From: JANMDR01 sp031376425
GTDB lineage: Bacteria; Pseudomonadota; Gammaproteobacteria; Burkholderiales; Usitatibacteraceae
Direction of reading: 5' to 3'
Length of the DNA: 48,094 bases
NCBI GenBank assembly: GCA_031376425.1
Contig: JANMDR010000302.1
Span: 1-48,094, forward strand
Both the position numbers and the translations under genes were made by a program. Under the pieces are notes generated by a model. That model was given only the letters and a program-made list of their open reading frames with translations. It was not told the origin of the DNA and did not search any database. Shown here in pieces: positions 25,572 through 33,826 of the stretch (position 1 is its first letter; each line of letters begins with the position of its first letter).

Positions 25572-26252
25572 CTACGGCTGTGCCGTCGCGGAAGTACCTT
25601 CAGCCGCGATTGCACCAGAGAATGCCGCTAAAATAGGCTCTAACAACGATCTTTTGAGTTTGGCAGCCGCACGGTTCATCACTAGGCGACTAGAAATGTC
25701 ACAGATATGCTCAACCGCTACAAGATCATTTGCCTTAAGCGTATTGCCGCTGGAAACTACGTCCACAATCGTCTCTGCTAAGTCTGTAAGCGGTGCTAAT
25801 TCCATTGAGCCATAGAGCTTGATTAAATTAATATGCACACCTTTTGCCGCAAAATGTTCACGGGCAATTTGCACGTATTTTGTGGCGACGCGCAAACGCG
25901 CACCGCTACGCACGGCCGCAGCATAGTCAAAACCATTGCGACACGCCACCATCATGCGACACTTGGCGATGCCTAAATCTAGCGGTTGATATAAGCCTTG
26001 GCCGCCATGCTCAAGCAGCACATCTAACCCGGCCACACCAATATCGGCCGCCCCTAATTGCACATAGGTGGGCACATCAGACGCACGCACAATTACTAGC
26101 CTAACTTCAGGCCGATTGGTGCCTATGATAAGTTTGCGCGAGCGTTCAGGATCATCCGTGGGCACAATACCCGCAGCAGCCAACAAGGGCAAAGTTTCTT
26201 CAAAAATTCGACCTTTGGACAATGCCAAAGTAATACTATTCGAGCTGGACAT
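25572..26252 (-). CDS. hisG: ATP phosphoribosyltransferase catalytic subunit, short form HisG
   Basis: A 226-residue enzyme for the first, committed step (ATP plus PRPP to phosphoribosyl-ATP). I-T-L-A-L-S-K-G-R-I-F-E-E-T, D-I-G-V-A-G-L-D-V-L-L-E and the PRPP-binding E-T-I-V-D-V-V-S-S-G-N-T-L are visible. It lacks the C-terminal ACT-like regulatory domain of the long form, so it should need HisZ for activity and histidine feedback; no hisZ is in this window. It starts the his set, 94 bases downstream of the bolA-like gene, with no murA between. Confidence 0.95.
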   Translation of the reverse strand: MSSSNSITLALSKGRIFEETLPLLAAAGIVPTDDPERSRKLIIGTNRPEVRLVIVRASDVPTYVQLGAADIGVAGLDVLLEHGGQGLYQPLDLGIAKCRMMVACRNGFDYAAAVRSGARLRVATKYVQIAREHFAAKGVHINLIKLYGSMELAPLTDLAETIVDVVSSGNTLKANDLVAVEHICDISSRLVMNRAAAKLKRSLLEPILAAFSGAIAAEGTSATAQP

Positions 26253-26280
26253 AGGAAGCCATCAAAATACAGACAGAATT

Positions 26281-26348
26281 GGGTGAAACGCTGGGTAAAA
26301 CGTACTTTACGCGCTGTTACGTGCTACTACGTACTTTTATGCGCTTTT
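26281..26348. repeat. nested degenerate tandem repeats between hisG and the bolA-like gene
   Basis: GGGTGAAACGCT at 26281-26292 is followed by GGGTAAAACGTA. A unit of about 19 bases at 26300-26318 (ACGTACTTTACGCGCTGTT) recurs at 26329-26348 with one insertion and a few changes. The last unit runs into the stop codon of the bolA-like gene. Confidence 0.6.
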
Positions 26349-26589
26349 AAGTATTGTGCGTGGCCCACTCATCGGGCGTAATCGTTTTCATCGAGAGCGC
26401 ATGAATTTCTGCGCGCATTCTATCGCCCAGCGCAGCGTAGACCACTTGATGTCGCGCTACGCGCGATTTACCGATGAAAGCGGCGGAGACGATGGTCGCC
26501 TCAAAGTGTGCGCCATCACCGGTGACGGCTAGATGATCACAGACGAGCTCACGGCGCAAATAGCCTTCAATTGCTTCTGGGGTAACCAC
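26347..26589 (-). CDS. BolA/IbaG family protein
   Basis: A small stress and iron-sulfur related protein of about 80 residues. The E-A-T-I-V-S-A-A-F-I-G-K-S-R-V-A-R-H-Q-V-V-Y-A-A-L stretch carries the family R-H-x-x-V-Y motif, and H-A-L-S-M-K-T matches the end. The frame opens at TTG 26595, but AAGGA lies directly against that codon; GTG 26589 has proper spacing and gives M-V-T-P-E, the usual IbaG start. It is kept near the mla genes in many proteobacteria, usually followed by murA, which is missing here. Confidence 0.88.
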   Translation of the reverse strand: MVTPEAIEGYLRRELVCDHLAVTGDGAHFEATIVSAAFIGKSRVARHQVVYAALGDRMRAEIHALSMKTITPDEWATHNT

Positions 26590-26629
26590 ATTCAATCCTT
26601 TTTTGCGTACATCTTACGTGGGTGCATGC

Positions 26630-26651
26630 TAGGTACGTATTAGGTACGTAA
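26630..26651. repeat. 11-bp tandem duplication at the ABC permease stop codon
   Basis: TAGGTACGTAT (26630-26640) and TAGGTACGTAA (26641-26651) differ only in the last base. The permease stop (TAA on the minus strand, 26640-26642) spans the joint. Confidence 0.7.
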
Positions 26652-27416
26652 CTTATACCCTGATTTTAACAGGCCTACGCTGATTGAAGCCAACACGATA
26701 CAACTAAATGCCGCCACACTTAAACTAAGCCAAGGCGATGTATCGGACGTTCCAAAAAAACCGTAGCGAAAGCCATCAATTAGATAAAAAAACGGGTTTA
26801 GATGCGACACCGTTTTCCAGAACGCGGGCAATGACTGCAGCGAATAAAATACCCCAGACAAAAATGTCAGCGGCATAATAATGAAGTTTTGAAAGGCCGC
26901 GATTTCATCAAACTTATCCGCCCAAAGTCCGGCAATAATGCCAAGTGCACCCATCATTGTGCAGCCCAAAATTGCAAAGGCGACAATCCACAAAAAATTG
27001 TAATGCGGCAAATCTGCGGCAAATACGCCTAGGAAAAACACCCCCAAACCTACCGCTAAGCCGCGTACAACAGATGCCAGCACGTAGGCGTTAAAAAAGT
27101 CCCAATGCGATAATGGCGGCAACAACACAAACAAAATATTGCCAGTAATTTTTGATTGTATGAGCGACGACGATGAATTAGCAAAGGCATTTTGCAACAT
27201 CGACATCATCGCCAAGCCAGGTATTAAAAACTGGACATAGGTGATGCCAATTGCACCGGCACCCATGCCTAATGAGGGTACATTCTGCCCAGCCATCACG
27301 TGCGAAAAAATCAGCAAATACATTAAGGCAGTGAGCACGGGCGCGGCAACGGTTTGAAACGCTACCTTCCAAAAACGGTGGATCTCTTTTTTGAGTAAGG
27401 TTTGAAAAGCGATCAT
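26640..27416 (-). CDS. ABC-2 type transporter permease
   Basis: A 258-residue protein with six hydrophobic helices and the ABC-2 signature region F-I-I-M-P-L-T-F-L-S-G-V-F-Y-S, followed by L-N-P-F-F-Y-L-I-D-G-F-R-Y. This is the YadH-like permease that accompanies mla genes in betaproteobacteria. The start overlaps the ATPase stop by four bases. The transported substrate is unknown; a lipid or polymer is often suggested for this subgroup. Confidence 0.88.
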   Translation of the reverse strand: MIAFQTLLKKEIHRFWKVAFQTVAAPVLTALMYLLIFSHVMAGQNVPSLGMGAGAIGITYVQFLIPGLAMMSMLQNAFANSSSSLIQSKITGNILFVLLPPLSHWDFFNAYVLASVVRGLAVGLGVFFLGVFAADLPHYNFLWIVAFAILGCTMMGALGIIAGLWADKFDEIAAFQNFIIMPLTFLSGVFYSLQSLPAFWKTVSHLNPFFYLIDGFRYGFFGTSDTSPWLSLSVAAFSCIVLASISVGLLKSGYKLRT

Positions 27417-28342
27417 AATTCGTGCTTTTTCATAATTTTTAGAAACACATCTTCAAGCTCGGGTTCTGTGACTTCGAGCTTTTCTATGCCAACATTATGG
27501 GTGCGTAACAGCGCTAAAATATCCTCTACTTCTTGATACGCCGTTATCGAAAAATAATGCCAAGCACCATCGAACTTCATCAGCTTTTGCGCTAGCACCG
27601 CTGGCAATTCCGCTTGGCTTTGCAATGCTACACGCAGCACTCGCTCGGAAAATCCTGCCAGCAAATTGGCTGTAGTATCTAAGGCTACCACTTTGCCTTG
27701 CTTCATCATGCACAGACGCGAGCAGAGCTGCTGCGCTTCTTCTAAATAGTGGGTTGTTAGCAAGATAGTGTGGCCCTGCTGATTCAGTTGCCGGACAAAA
27801 GCCCACAGTGTCTGCCGTAATTCAACATCAACACCCGCTGTTGGCTCATCCAGCACAATTACGGGCGGTTTATGTACCAATGCTTGAGCCACGAGCACAC
27901 GACGCTTCATCCCACCGGACAAAGCACGCATATTTTTGTCCGCTTTATCGGTGAGCGATAATTTTTCGAGCAACTCGTTTATCCATGCGTCATTTTGGCG
28001 AATACCAAAATACCCAGATTGCATCCGCAAAATTTCGCGCACAGAAAAAAATGGGTCAAATACGATTTCTTGCGGCACTATACCCAAGGCTTGGCGTGCT
28101 TGTTTATACTGCGAACGTACATCAAACCCCATTACCTTCAGTGACCCACCACTGGGTTTAGAGAGTCCAGCAAGCGCCGATATTAGCGTGGTTTTTCCGG
28201 CACCATTGGGACCCAAAAGTGCGAAAAATTCACCCTGTTCCACGTTGAATGAAACGCCATCAAGCGCTTGGAATTGTCCAAAGCTTTTTTTGACGTCTAA
28301 AATTTCTACCGCAAAACGTGAACCAGTTGACGATACAGCCAT
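27413..28342 (-). CDS. ABC-2 type transporter ATP-binding protein
   Basis: A 309-residue ATPase with Walker A L-G-P-N-G-A-G-K-T-T, the signature L-S-G-G-M-K-R-R, Walker B V-I-V-L-D-E-P-T-A-G-V-D and the H-loop L-L-T-T-H-Y-L. The C-terminal extra domain of about 80 residues is typical of YadG/CcmA-type exporters. It follows the STAS gene by three bases and is coupled to the permease. It is the energy subunit for the neighbouring ABC-2 permease. Confidence 0.9.
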   Translation of the reverse strand: MAVSSTGSRFAVEILDVKKSFGQFQALDGVSFNVEQGEFFALLGPNGAGKTTLISALAGLSKPSGGSLKVMGFDVRSQYKQARQALGIVPQEIVFDPFFSVREILRMQSGYFGIRQNDAWINELLEKLSLTDKADKNMRALSGGMKRRVLVAQALVHKPPVIVLDEPTAGVDVELRQTLWAFVRQLNQQGHTILLTTHYLEEAQQLCSRLCMMKQGKVVALDTTANLLAGFSERVLRVALQSQAELPAVLAQKLMKFDGAWHYFSITAYQEVEDILALLRTHNVGIEKLEVTEPELEDVFLKIMKKHEL

Positions 28343-28345
28343 TAT

Positions 28346-28714
28346 TTATACGACACTTTGATTTTGCTCCGTTACGCTATCTGCCACAGCCACAGCCGTA
28401 AATTTTCCGGTTTCCATCATGGCCTGCGCAAGCGGGCATTCCACAAATTGTTGCACATCGTAAAGCTCTGCCAGTGCCGTTAAATTTTTAGGCAAATTTA
28501 TGTAGCGCAACATCTTCTGCATTTTTGCTGCCTCACGACGCCAGTGCAAAAGCAAGGCCACTGCTGAAGAATCAAACTCCTGCACTTCCGATAGATCAAT
28601 CGACAAACCATCAGGTAAATCGGTACGCGCCAAATACTCAGCAGTCGCCACCAGCACGCGCGGCATGCTTTCAAAATTTAATGCACCTTCAATTTTGAGT
28701 GATTCTTTGTTCAT
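28346..28714 (-). CDS. mlaB: STAS domain protein, MlaB
   Basis: A 122-residue cytoplasmic STAS protein that binds MlaF and supports the MlaFEDB lipid transporter. The core I-D-L-S-E-V-Q-E-F-D-S-S-A-V-A-L-L-L-H-W carries the conserved D-S-S loop. Its position after mlaC matches the usual order. The mlaA gene, often nearby in betaproteobacteria, is not in this cluster. Confidence 0.85.
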   Translation of the reverse strand: MNKESLKIEGALNFESMPRVLVATAEYLARTDLPDGLSIDLSEVQEFDSSAVALLLHWRREAAKMQKMLRYINLPKNLTALAELYDVQQFVECPLAQAMMETGKFTAVAVADSVTEQNQSVV

Positions 28715-28744
28715 GCGCGCGCATACTTTTAAAAAGATAACAGA

Positions 28745-29371
28745 TTATTTCTTGGCAACGTTTTTAGCATTACGATCGGCTAATACTTTAATCAAACCAT
28801 CAATACCGGTGGTTTGAATTTCTTTGCCAAACGAGCTACGGTAGTTTGTTACTAGAGATACACCGTCGATTAGCACATCAAAGACTTTCCAACCGTCTTT
28901 GCCTTTTTCCATACTGTAGTCAATAGGAATACCTGTCGCACCTGGTTGATTAATCAGGGTTTTAACTGTCACCTCGGTGTCTGTAGCAACAACACCTTTA
29001 AGAGGTTTCACTTCAATAGTTTGATTACGAAACTGCGCCATTTGTGTGGAATAAGTGCGCACCAGTAAATTACGGAACTCATTCGTCAATGCGGTTTTTT
29101 GTGCGTCGGTGGCTTCTTTCCAACCACGACCAACGGCCAACTGCGTCATTTTATTGAAATTGAAAAACGGAATGACTTTTTCTTCCGCCAACTTATCAAG
29201 CTTCTTCGTATCGCCAGCTTGTAGGCCAGGATCAGCTTTGATACCCGCTAAAATTTCAGTGACGTTTTTACGCATCAATTCGTCAGGCGCAATATCCGCT
29301 GCCATAACGCTTCCAACGGCTGTAGCGAGAGTGATTGCGGCGAGTGAAGTCATTACAAAGCGTTTAAACAT
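28745..29371 (-). CDS. mlaC: periplasmic phospholipid-binding protein MlaC
   Basis: About 208 residues. From ATG 29371 (GGAAAAA upstream) it has a signal peptide ending near S-V-M-A, then the MlaC/Tgt2 domain with V-I-P-F-F-N-F-x-x-M-T-x-L-A-V-G-R-G-W and T-Y-S-x-Q-M-A-Q-F. It carries phospholipids between the outer-membrane MlaA complex and MlaFEDB. The frame extends to 29404, but those residues would spoil the signal peptide. Confidence 0.92.
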   Translation of the reverse strand: MFKRFVMTSLAAITLATAVGSVMAADIAPDELMRKNVTEILAGIKADPGLQAGDTKKLDKLAEEKVIPFFNFNKMTQLAVGRGWKEATDAQKTALTNEFRNLLVRTYSTQMAQFRNQTIEVKPLKGVVATDTEVTVKTLINQPGATGIPIDYSMEKGKDGWKVFDVLIDGVSLVTNYRSSFGKEIQTTGIDGLIKVLADRNAKNVAKK

Positions 29372-29437
29372 GTTTTTTCCATAAAAATGAAGGGTGGAAC
29401 CCATTTAACGCAATCGTCGCGCCAAGGTTTACAGCAA

Positions 29438-29920
29438 CTATTTTGTGACCGACGAAGCTGCTGGTGCTTCGGATGCTTTGCCCAACATAAATTGCCCAAT
29501 TAAGCGTTCTAAAACAACGGCTGATTGCGCTAATTTTATGCGGTCACCAGTGACTAGCTTCTTATCATCACCGCCCGGTTCAAGGCCGATGTAGACCTCG
29601 CCCAACAAACCGGAAGTTAAAATAGATGCAGAGGAATCTTTGGGAAACTCATAGCGCTCGTATAGCTCCAAATCCACCACGGCTTGAAACTTAATGTTGT
29701 CAAAATGAATACCCTTCACGCGGCCAACCAGCACACCCGCGCTTTTAACAGGTGCTTTTAATTTAAGGCCGCCGATATTATCAAACCGTGCTTCTACACG
29801 GTAAAGCTTAGCTTCCCGTTCACCACCAAGATTGCCCACTTTAAAGGCGAGAAGACCCAACGCTAGTAAACCTAACAACACAAAAATACCTACCCAAAGA
29901 TCAATTGTTTTGCGATCCAT
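29438..29920 (-). CDS. mlaD: MCE-domain protein MlaD
   Basis: A 160-residue protein with one N-terminal membrane helix (about 8-27) and an MCE domain: F-D-N-I-G-G-L-K-L-K-A-P-V-K-S-A-G-V-x-V-G-R-V and the later L-L-G-E-V-Y-I-G-L-E-P-G-G. It forms the hexameric periplasmic ring of the Mla transporter. It follows mlaE after three bases. Confidence 0.94.
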   Translation of the reverse strand: MDRKTIDLWVGIFVLLGLLALGLLAFKVGNLGGEREAKLYRVEARFDNIGGLKLKAPVKSAGVLVGRVKGIHFDNIKFQAVVDLELYERYEFPKDSSASILTSGLLGEVYIGLEPGGDDKKLVTGDRIKLAQSAVVLERLIGQFMLGKASEAPAASSVTK

Positions 29921-29923
29921 TTT

Positions 29924-30706
29924 CTACAACCCTCTCAACATAAATGCTGTCAGAATCAAATCTAACAACAACACCGTTAACGCCGAACTCACCACTGTGC
30001 GCGTGGTGGCCGCTGATACACCCTCAGCCGTTGGCGTGCAATCGTAACCTTCAAAGGTGGCAATGACTGACACTGCCACACCAAACACCACACTCTTAAC
30101 AAAACCATTGAGCACGTCATAACGGAAGCTTACTGCCGCTTCCATATTGCTCCAGAACACGCCCGAATCAATGCCCACCATCAATACGGCAATTAAGTAG
30201 CCACCAAAAATACCCATCGCTGAAAATAACGCAGCCAACAGCGGCATGGAAATAATGCCTGCCCACAAACGCGGTGCCACCACGCGGGCAATAGGATTTA
30301 CTGCCATCATGTCCATTGCTTTCAATTGCTCCGTGGCTTTCATCAAGCCAATCTCAGCGGTAATGGCAGAGCCGGCACGACTTGCAAACAATAGGGCGGT
30401 AACAACCGGCCCCATTTCGCGCAGCAACGATAACGCAACCAGCACGCCCATCGTTTCTTCAGCACCGTATTTTTGTAAGGTTTCAAAACCCTGCAAACCC
30501 AGCACCATGCCAATGAACAGGCCTGAAACCAAAATAATGATGAGCGACATCACGCCGCTAAAAAATATCTCGCGCCGCACAAGGCCAAAACGGCTAAAAC
30601 TGGTGCCCGAATTGGCGAGTACGAGCATAAAAAATCGCATAATACTACCGATGCGCCACACACTGTCGATAGTACGGCCACCGATTTTACTAAGCAGACT
30701 TATCAT
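29924..30706 (-). CDS. mlaE: phospholipid ABC transporter permease MlaE
   Basis: A 260-residue permease with about six hydrophobic segments. It shows V-S-G-L-F-I-G-M-V-L-G-L-Q-G, the E-M-G-P-V-V-T-A-L-L-F-A-S-R-A-G-S-A-I-T-A-E-I-G motif and E-G-Y-D-C at the cytoplasmic end, all diagnostic of MlaE. It overlaps mlaF by four bases. Confidence 0.95.
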   Translation of the reverse strand: MISLLSKIGGRTIDSVWRIGSIMRFFMLVLANSGTSFSRFGLVRREIFFSGVMSLIIILVSGLFIGMVLGLQGFETLQKYGAEETMGVLVALSLLREMGPVVTALLFASRAGSAITAEIGLMKATEQLKAMDMMAVNPIARVVAPRLWAGIISMPLLAALFSAMGIFGGYLIAVLMVGIDSGVFWSNMEAAVSFRYDVLNGFVKSVVFGVAVSVIATFEGYDCTPTAEGVSAATTRTVVSSALTVLLLDLILTAFMLRGL

Positions 30707-31539
30707 TTCGGTAGCCCCAATTGCTTAGCGTAATCTTGCGCTGGATAATGAAACGGTACCGGACCATCGCGCTCGCCGTGTACAAACTGCTTGACAAAGG
30801 GTAGCTCAGATGCGCGAATTTCATCTGGCGTACCTTCACCGACGATTTTGCCTTCAGAGACGAAATAAAGGTAATCAACAATTTGCAGTGATTCCATCAC
30901 ATCATGGGTGACCAAAATCGACGTGGCACCCAAGGCATCATTCAAGTGCCGAATCAACTGCCCCACTACTGCCAAAGAAATTGGGTCAAGCCCCGCAAAT
31001 GGTTCGTCATATAACACCAAGGCTGGATCGAGTGCTACTGCGCGCGCCAGCGCCACGCGTCGTGCCATGCCACCAGACAACTCTGCCGGCATCAAATTTG
31101 CTGTGCCGCGTAAGCCCACCGCATTGAGTTTCATATGCACCAGATCGGCGATCATTTTCTCGGGCAAATTAGTATGCTCGCGCAGTTGAAACGCCACATT
31201 ATCAAACACCGATAAATCCGAAAATAAGGCGCCAAACTGAAATAACATACCCATTTTGCGGCGCATACTATATAAACCGGCTTGATCTAGATCAGCAACA
31301 TTTTGCCCATCAACACGCAAAGTACCCGATGTTGGCGTCAATTGGCCACCAATTAAGCGCAGCAAGGTGGTCTTGCCACAACCGGAGCCACCCATAATAG
31401 CGACGACTTTGCCGCGCGGCACATTGAGCGAAATGCCCTTCAAAATTGCCCGTTTGCCATAGGCAAAATCAACGTTAGCAATTTCAACTAAATTTTTGGT
31501 TTCAGCAGGATTCAAGGGATATTTTAGGAAGTAGCGCAA
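30703..31539 (-). CDS. mlaF: phospholipid ABC transporter ATPase MlaF
   Basis: A 278-residue ATPase with Walker A G-G-S-G-C-G-K-T-T, the signature L-S-G-G-M-A-R-R and Walker B L-V-L-Y-D-E-P-F-A-G-L-D. It powers MlaFEDB lipid transport at the inner membrane. The start is uncertain: TTG 31539 and TTG 31515 are both in frame and neither has a good ribosome-binding site. A 12-bp tandem duplication covers the first TTG. It is first of the long minus-strand run ending at tatC. Confidence 0.92.
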   Translation of the reverse strand: MRYFLKYPLNPAETKNLVEIANVDFAYGKRAILKGISLNVPRGKVVAIMGGSGCGKTTLLRLIGGQLTPTSGTLRVDGQNVADLDQAGLYSMRRKMGMLFQFGALFSDLSVFDNVAFQLREHTNLPEKMIADLVHMKLNAVGLRGTANLMPAELSGGMARRVALARAVALDPALVLYDEPFAGLDPISLAVVGQLIRHLNDALGATSILVTHDVMESLQIVDYLYFVSEGKIVGEGTPDEIRASELPFVKQFVHGERDGPVPFHYPAQDYAKQLGLPK

Positions 31540-31555
31540 AATCTAGCGCAAGATT
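31532..31555. repeat. 12-bp tandem duplication at the mlaF start
   Basis: TAGCGCAAAATC (31532-31543) and TAGCGCAAGATT (31544-31555) share 10 of 12 bases. The TTG start candidate at 31539 sits in the first; the copy upstream on the minus strand gives TTG-CGC-TAG, a dead frame. Confidence 0.6.
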
Positions 31556-31646
31556 ACTATTTTAACATTAAGCGACGCAGCAGGCTTAAGCTAATCTTAG
31601 ACGGCAAAGTTAATGAGCGAAATTACGTGCGCAACAATTAGACAAA

Positions 31647-31676
31647 CCTATATTGCGACCAGTTCTAATAAATCAA
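31647..31676 (-). promoter_or_regulatory. candidate sigma-70 promoter for the mla-his-tat run
   Basis: On the minus strand TTGATT (31676-31671) is followed after 18 bases by TATAGG (31652-31647), about 110 bases upstream of mlaF, in a 185-base spacer. The fit is moderate and no other strong promoter was seen in the spacer. Confidence 0.35.
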
Positions 31677-31724
31677 GACGCGGCGACATTTTAATTAACC
31701 GCGCTTGAGCGTATCAACTAACGG

Positions 31725-32942
31725 TCAAGCTTGCGCTGTTTTACGCGGCAGCAAGTGCGCTGCCAGTCCCCTTCGCGGTGCCGCCTGCGCCAAAGCCGTG
31801 CCCGTCGGCAGATAGCCAACACGCGCCAGCATTTGCAAGGTATTTTTAGGCCATTCAGCTTCCAAAAGCTGATGAATTTCGCTATAAAGTTGGCGCATTT
31901 CCGCAAATTCCTGCAATGCTTGCTCATTCGGATGCATCGCCAATCCGGCCGCGGCACCTGCCAAATTCACACGCACGTAAGCGCGTCCGGCTTCAATTTG
32001 CTGGCCTCGGCTATTGCCCGCCGTGCTCAACCAAAAATAAGCCGGTGTGGCCGCCGTAATGGTATCAAAATCCCTAAGTTGACCCTTTGTCGCTGAAGAG
32101 TCAGGTGCCGGAAACTTATTGCGATCGAATAAGCCAATGCGTTCCAACAGCACCACCAGCGGTTTGGTCAGCGATATACCATCGCGATGTTTATCAATTT
32201 CACTGCTGCCAATACGTAGCACATGCATCGATTCCATCATCGTCACTTCCGTTGTGAGCTCAATACGCCAGGCCTCTCGCACAATTCTGCGAATATCCGC
32301 TACCCGTTGCACTTCACCCACACCTTGTGTCTGTGTCCGTGTCTGTGCGCCCGCAATACCAAACCGCACTGCCATATTGCCCATGGCTTGGCGTAGCCGC
32401 GTTACATCTGCATCCGCAATCATTCGCTGACCATCATAGGCACGGCGATCGGTACGTCGATAAAGCACTTGAGCAAATAAAGGATCGCGTACTACCGTCG
32501 CATTTTGTGTCAAACGAATCCGCGCAAACGCCCTATTATCAAGCTTTTCCTGAGGCTCACCATCCGGAAAAAGCGTATATTGCGCAACAAATCCTTTCTC
32601 AGCAGCAGCCATCGAAAGTAGTTCTAAAAATGCGCCTGCCCCCATCAAAATCTGCCGCCCGTAGGGATCAGTCGCAGGCAATAAGCGGTTCAAATCGAAC
32701 TTGAGCGTGATTTCATCCTTGACGCTCAGGTCGGCAATCCACGGCTGCATATTGTGCGGATTGGGCGCGAGTAAAGCGTACGATAATATCCATTCGCGCA
32801 AACCTAAATCAAGGTTTGGCACCTGCCATGCCGAGATTGCACTACTCGGCACGCCAAACATCGCCCCTGCGCTTGTAGCCGTAGTAGTGGCAGCTAAAAC
32901 GATGCCACCACTGGCAAGCTTCATAAATTTACGTCTTTGCAT
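31725..32942 (-). CDS. Tat-exported nitroreductase-like (Acg family) protein
   Basis: A 405-residue protein with a twin-arginine signal (R-R-K-F-M-K at residues 4-9, hydrophobic stretch, A-G-A). The mature part resembles Acg-type two-domain nitroreductases: L-A-P-N-P-H-N-M-Q-P-W matches the FMN-binding S/P-x-x-N-x-Q-P-W motif and L-Y-R-R-T-D-R-R the second conserved block. Such proteins are usually FMN-linked oxidoreductases of unknown substrate. A good ribosome-binding site (GGAG) precedes the ATG. It is transcribed alone, downstream of a strong hairpin, and is a likely client of the tatABC genes here. Confidence 0.75.
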   Translation of the reverse strand: MQRRKFMKLASGGIVLAATTTATSAGAMFGVPSSAISAWQVPNLDLGLREWILSYALLAPNPHNMQPWIADLSVKDEITLKFDLNRLLPATDPYGRQILMGAGAFLELLSMAAAEKGFVAQYTLFPDGEPQEKLDNRAFARIRLTQNATVVRDPLFAQVLYRRTDRRAYDGQRMIADADVTRLRQAMGNMAVRFGIAGAQTRTQTQGVGEVQRVADIRRIVREAWRIELTTEVTMMESMHVLRIGSSEIDKHRDGISLTKPLVVLLERIGLFDRNKFPAPDSSATKGQLRDFDTITAATPAYFWLSTAGNSRGQQIEAGRAYVRVNLAGAAAGLAMHPNEQALQEFAEMRQLYSEIHQLLEAEWPKNTLQMLARVGYLPTGTALAQAAPRRGLAAHLLPRKTAQA

Positions 32943-32990
32943 TTATATCTCCAAAACTGTTTACAGAGAAATTAGTTTATTTAATTAATG

Positions 32991-33023
32991 CCTGAAGATG
33001 ACTATACCTAAAGCATCTTCAGG
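32991..33023 (-). terminator. perfect 10-bp hairpin between lipoprotein and nitroreductase-like genes
   Basis: CCTGAAGATG (32991-33000) and CATCTTCAGG (33014-33023) are perfect complements with a 13-base loop, starting eight bases after the lipoprotein stop. An AT-rich stretch follows on the minus strand, but not a pure T-tract, so it may be a terminator, an mRNA end-stabiliser or an operator. Confidence 0.5.
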
Positions 33024-33030
33024 GACTAAA

Positions 33031-33633
33031 TTATTTTCCTGCCAACAAATTGGCGAAGCGCTCCGCTGCACGTTGTGTGGCGACTTGAATTTGCGCGGTT
33101 TTCGAGAAATTTGCACCAAACTCCATGATTTCGCCCGAATAGCGATACATCATTGCCGCGACCACCTTTCCCGCTTGATCAACGGCTTGCATTTCAACTA
33201 CTGCGCCGCCGCGATCCACCGGCAAAAATAAAATTAAGGTTGACACCACATTAAGCGCTGGCGAAACAGTTTTCCCTTCTGTAATCGTCGCTTTGATGGT
33301 AATGCTTTGACCGTCAACGCGAGGGGTAGCCTTAATTAAGCGCTGTAGTTCAAGCTGAAACCGCGTAGTGACTTCTTTAATTTCATCTTTATCGGCAACC
33401 GCTTCAGCACCTAACCAGCGCGGCGTTTCTACCACCACGTTTGCCATTTTCAAATCACCCGCAACGCGGAATTGCTTTGCTTCGCCGTCCGTGGATAGCA
33501 GCAGAGGCGTTTCTCTGTCGATAGCGGATGGCTGGCTTGGCAGTGGAATGGTTGAGCAGGCGCTTAATGTGGTGACGGCAAAAGCTATTGCCAAGGTAAG
33601 TAGTTTTTTGTGCGTGTTGTTGAAACTAAGCAT
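33031..33633 (-). CDS. lipoprotein of unknown function, possible DUF3313-like
   Basis: About 200 residues from ATG 33633, chosen because GAGG lies ten bases upstream; the open frame extends to 33711. The signal peptide ends in a lipobox L-S-A-C, so the mature protein should be lipidated, probably in the outer membrane. The mature part has V-V-V-E-T-P-R-W, a beta-rich core and G-G-A-V-V-E-M-Q-A-V-D-Q-A-G-K, like small DUF3313-type lipoproteins, but this is only a resemblance. It has no obvious operon partner. Confidence 0.75.
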   Translation of the reverse strand: MLSFNNTHKKLLTLAIAFAVTTLSACSTIPLPSQPSAIDRETPLLLSTDGEAKQFRVAGDLKMANVVVETPRWLGAEAVADKDEIKEVTTRFQLELQRLIKATPRVDGQSITIKATITEGKTVSPALNVVSTLILFLPVDRGGAVVEMQAVDQAGKVVAAMMYRYSGEIMEFGANFSKTAQIQVATQRAAERFANLLAGK

Positions 33634-33826
33634 CGTGTTTTCCTCATTAGGTTGTCGGTGCCCAAACGGCTCGAACGATTTGGACGGAATAAAAGCTAGC
33701 GATAGAACCAAGCTATAGGGCTAAGCTTTACTGACAAACATTTTGCTGAAAACAATCAATACAAACAATCCACGCTAACGCAATAACAGCTATGCAAAAA
33801 CGTATATACCTACAACGGCCGGCTCT

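Noticed and set aside
26253..26346. Remnant of a murA coding sequence
   Set aside because: None of the six frames shows MurA-like residues; only short repeats are visible.
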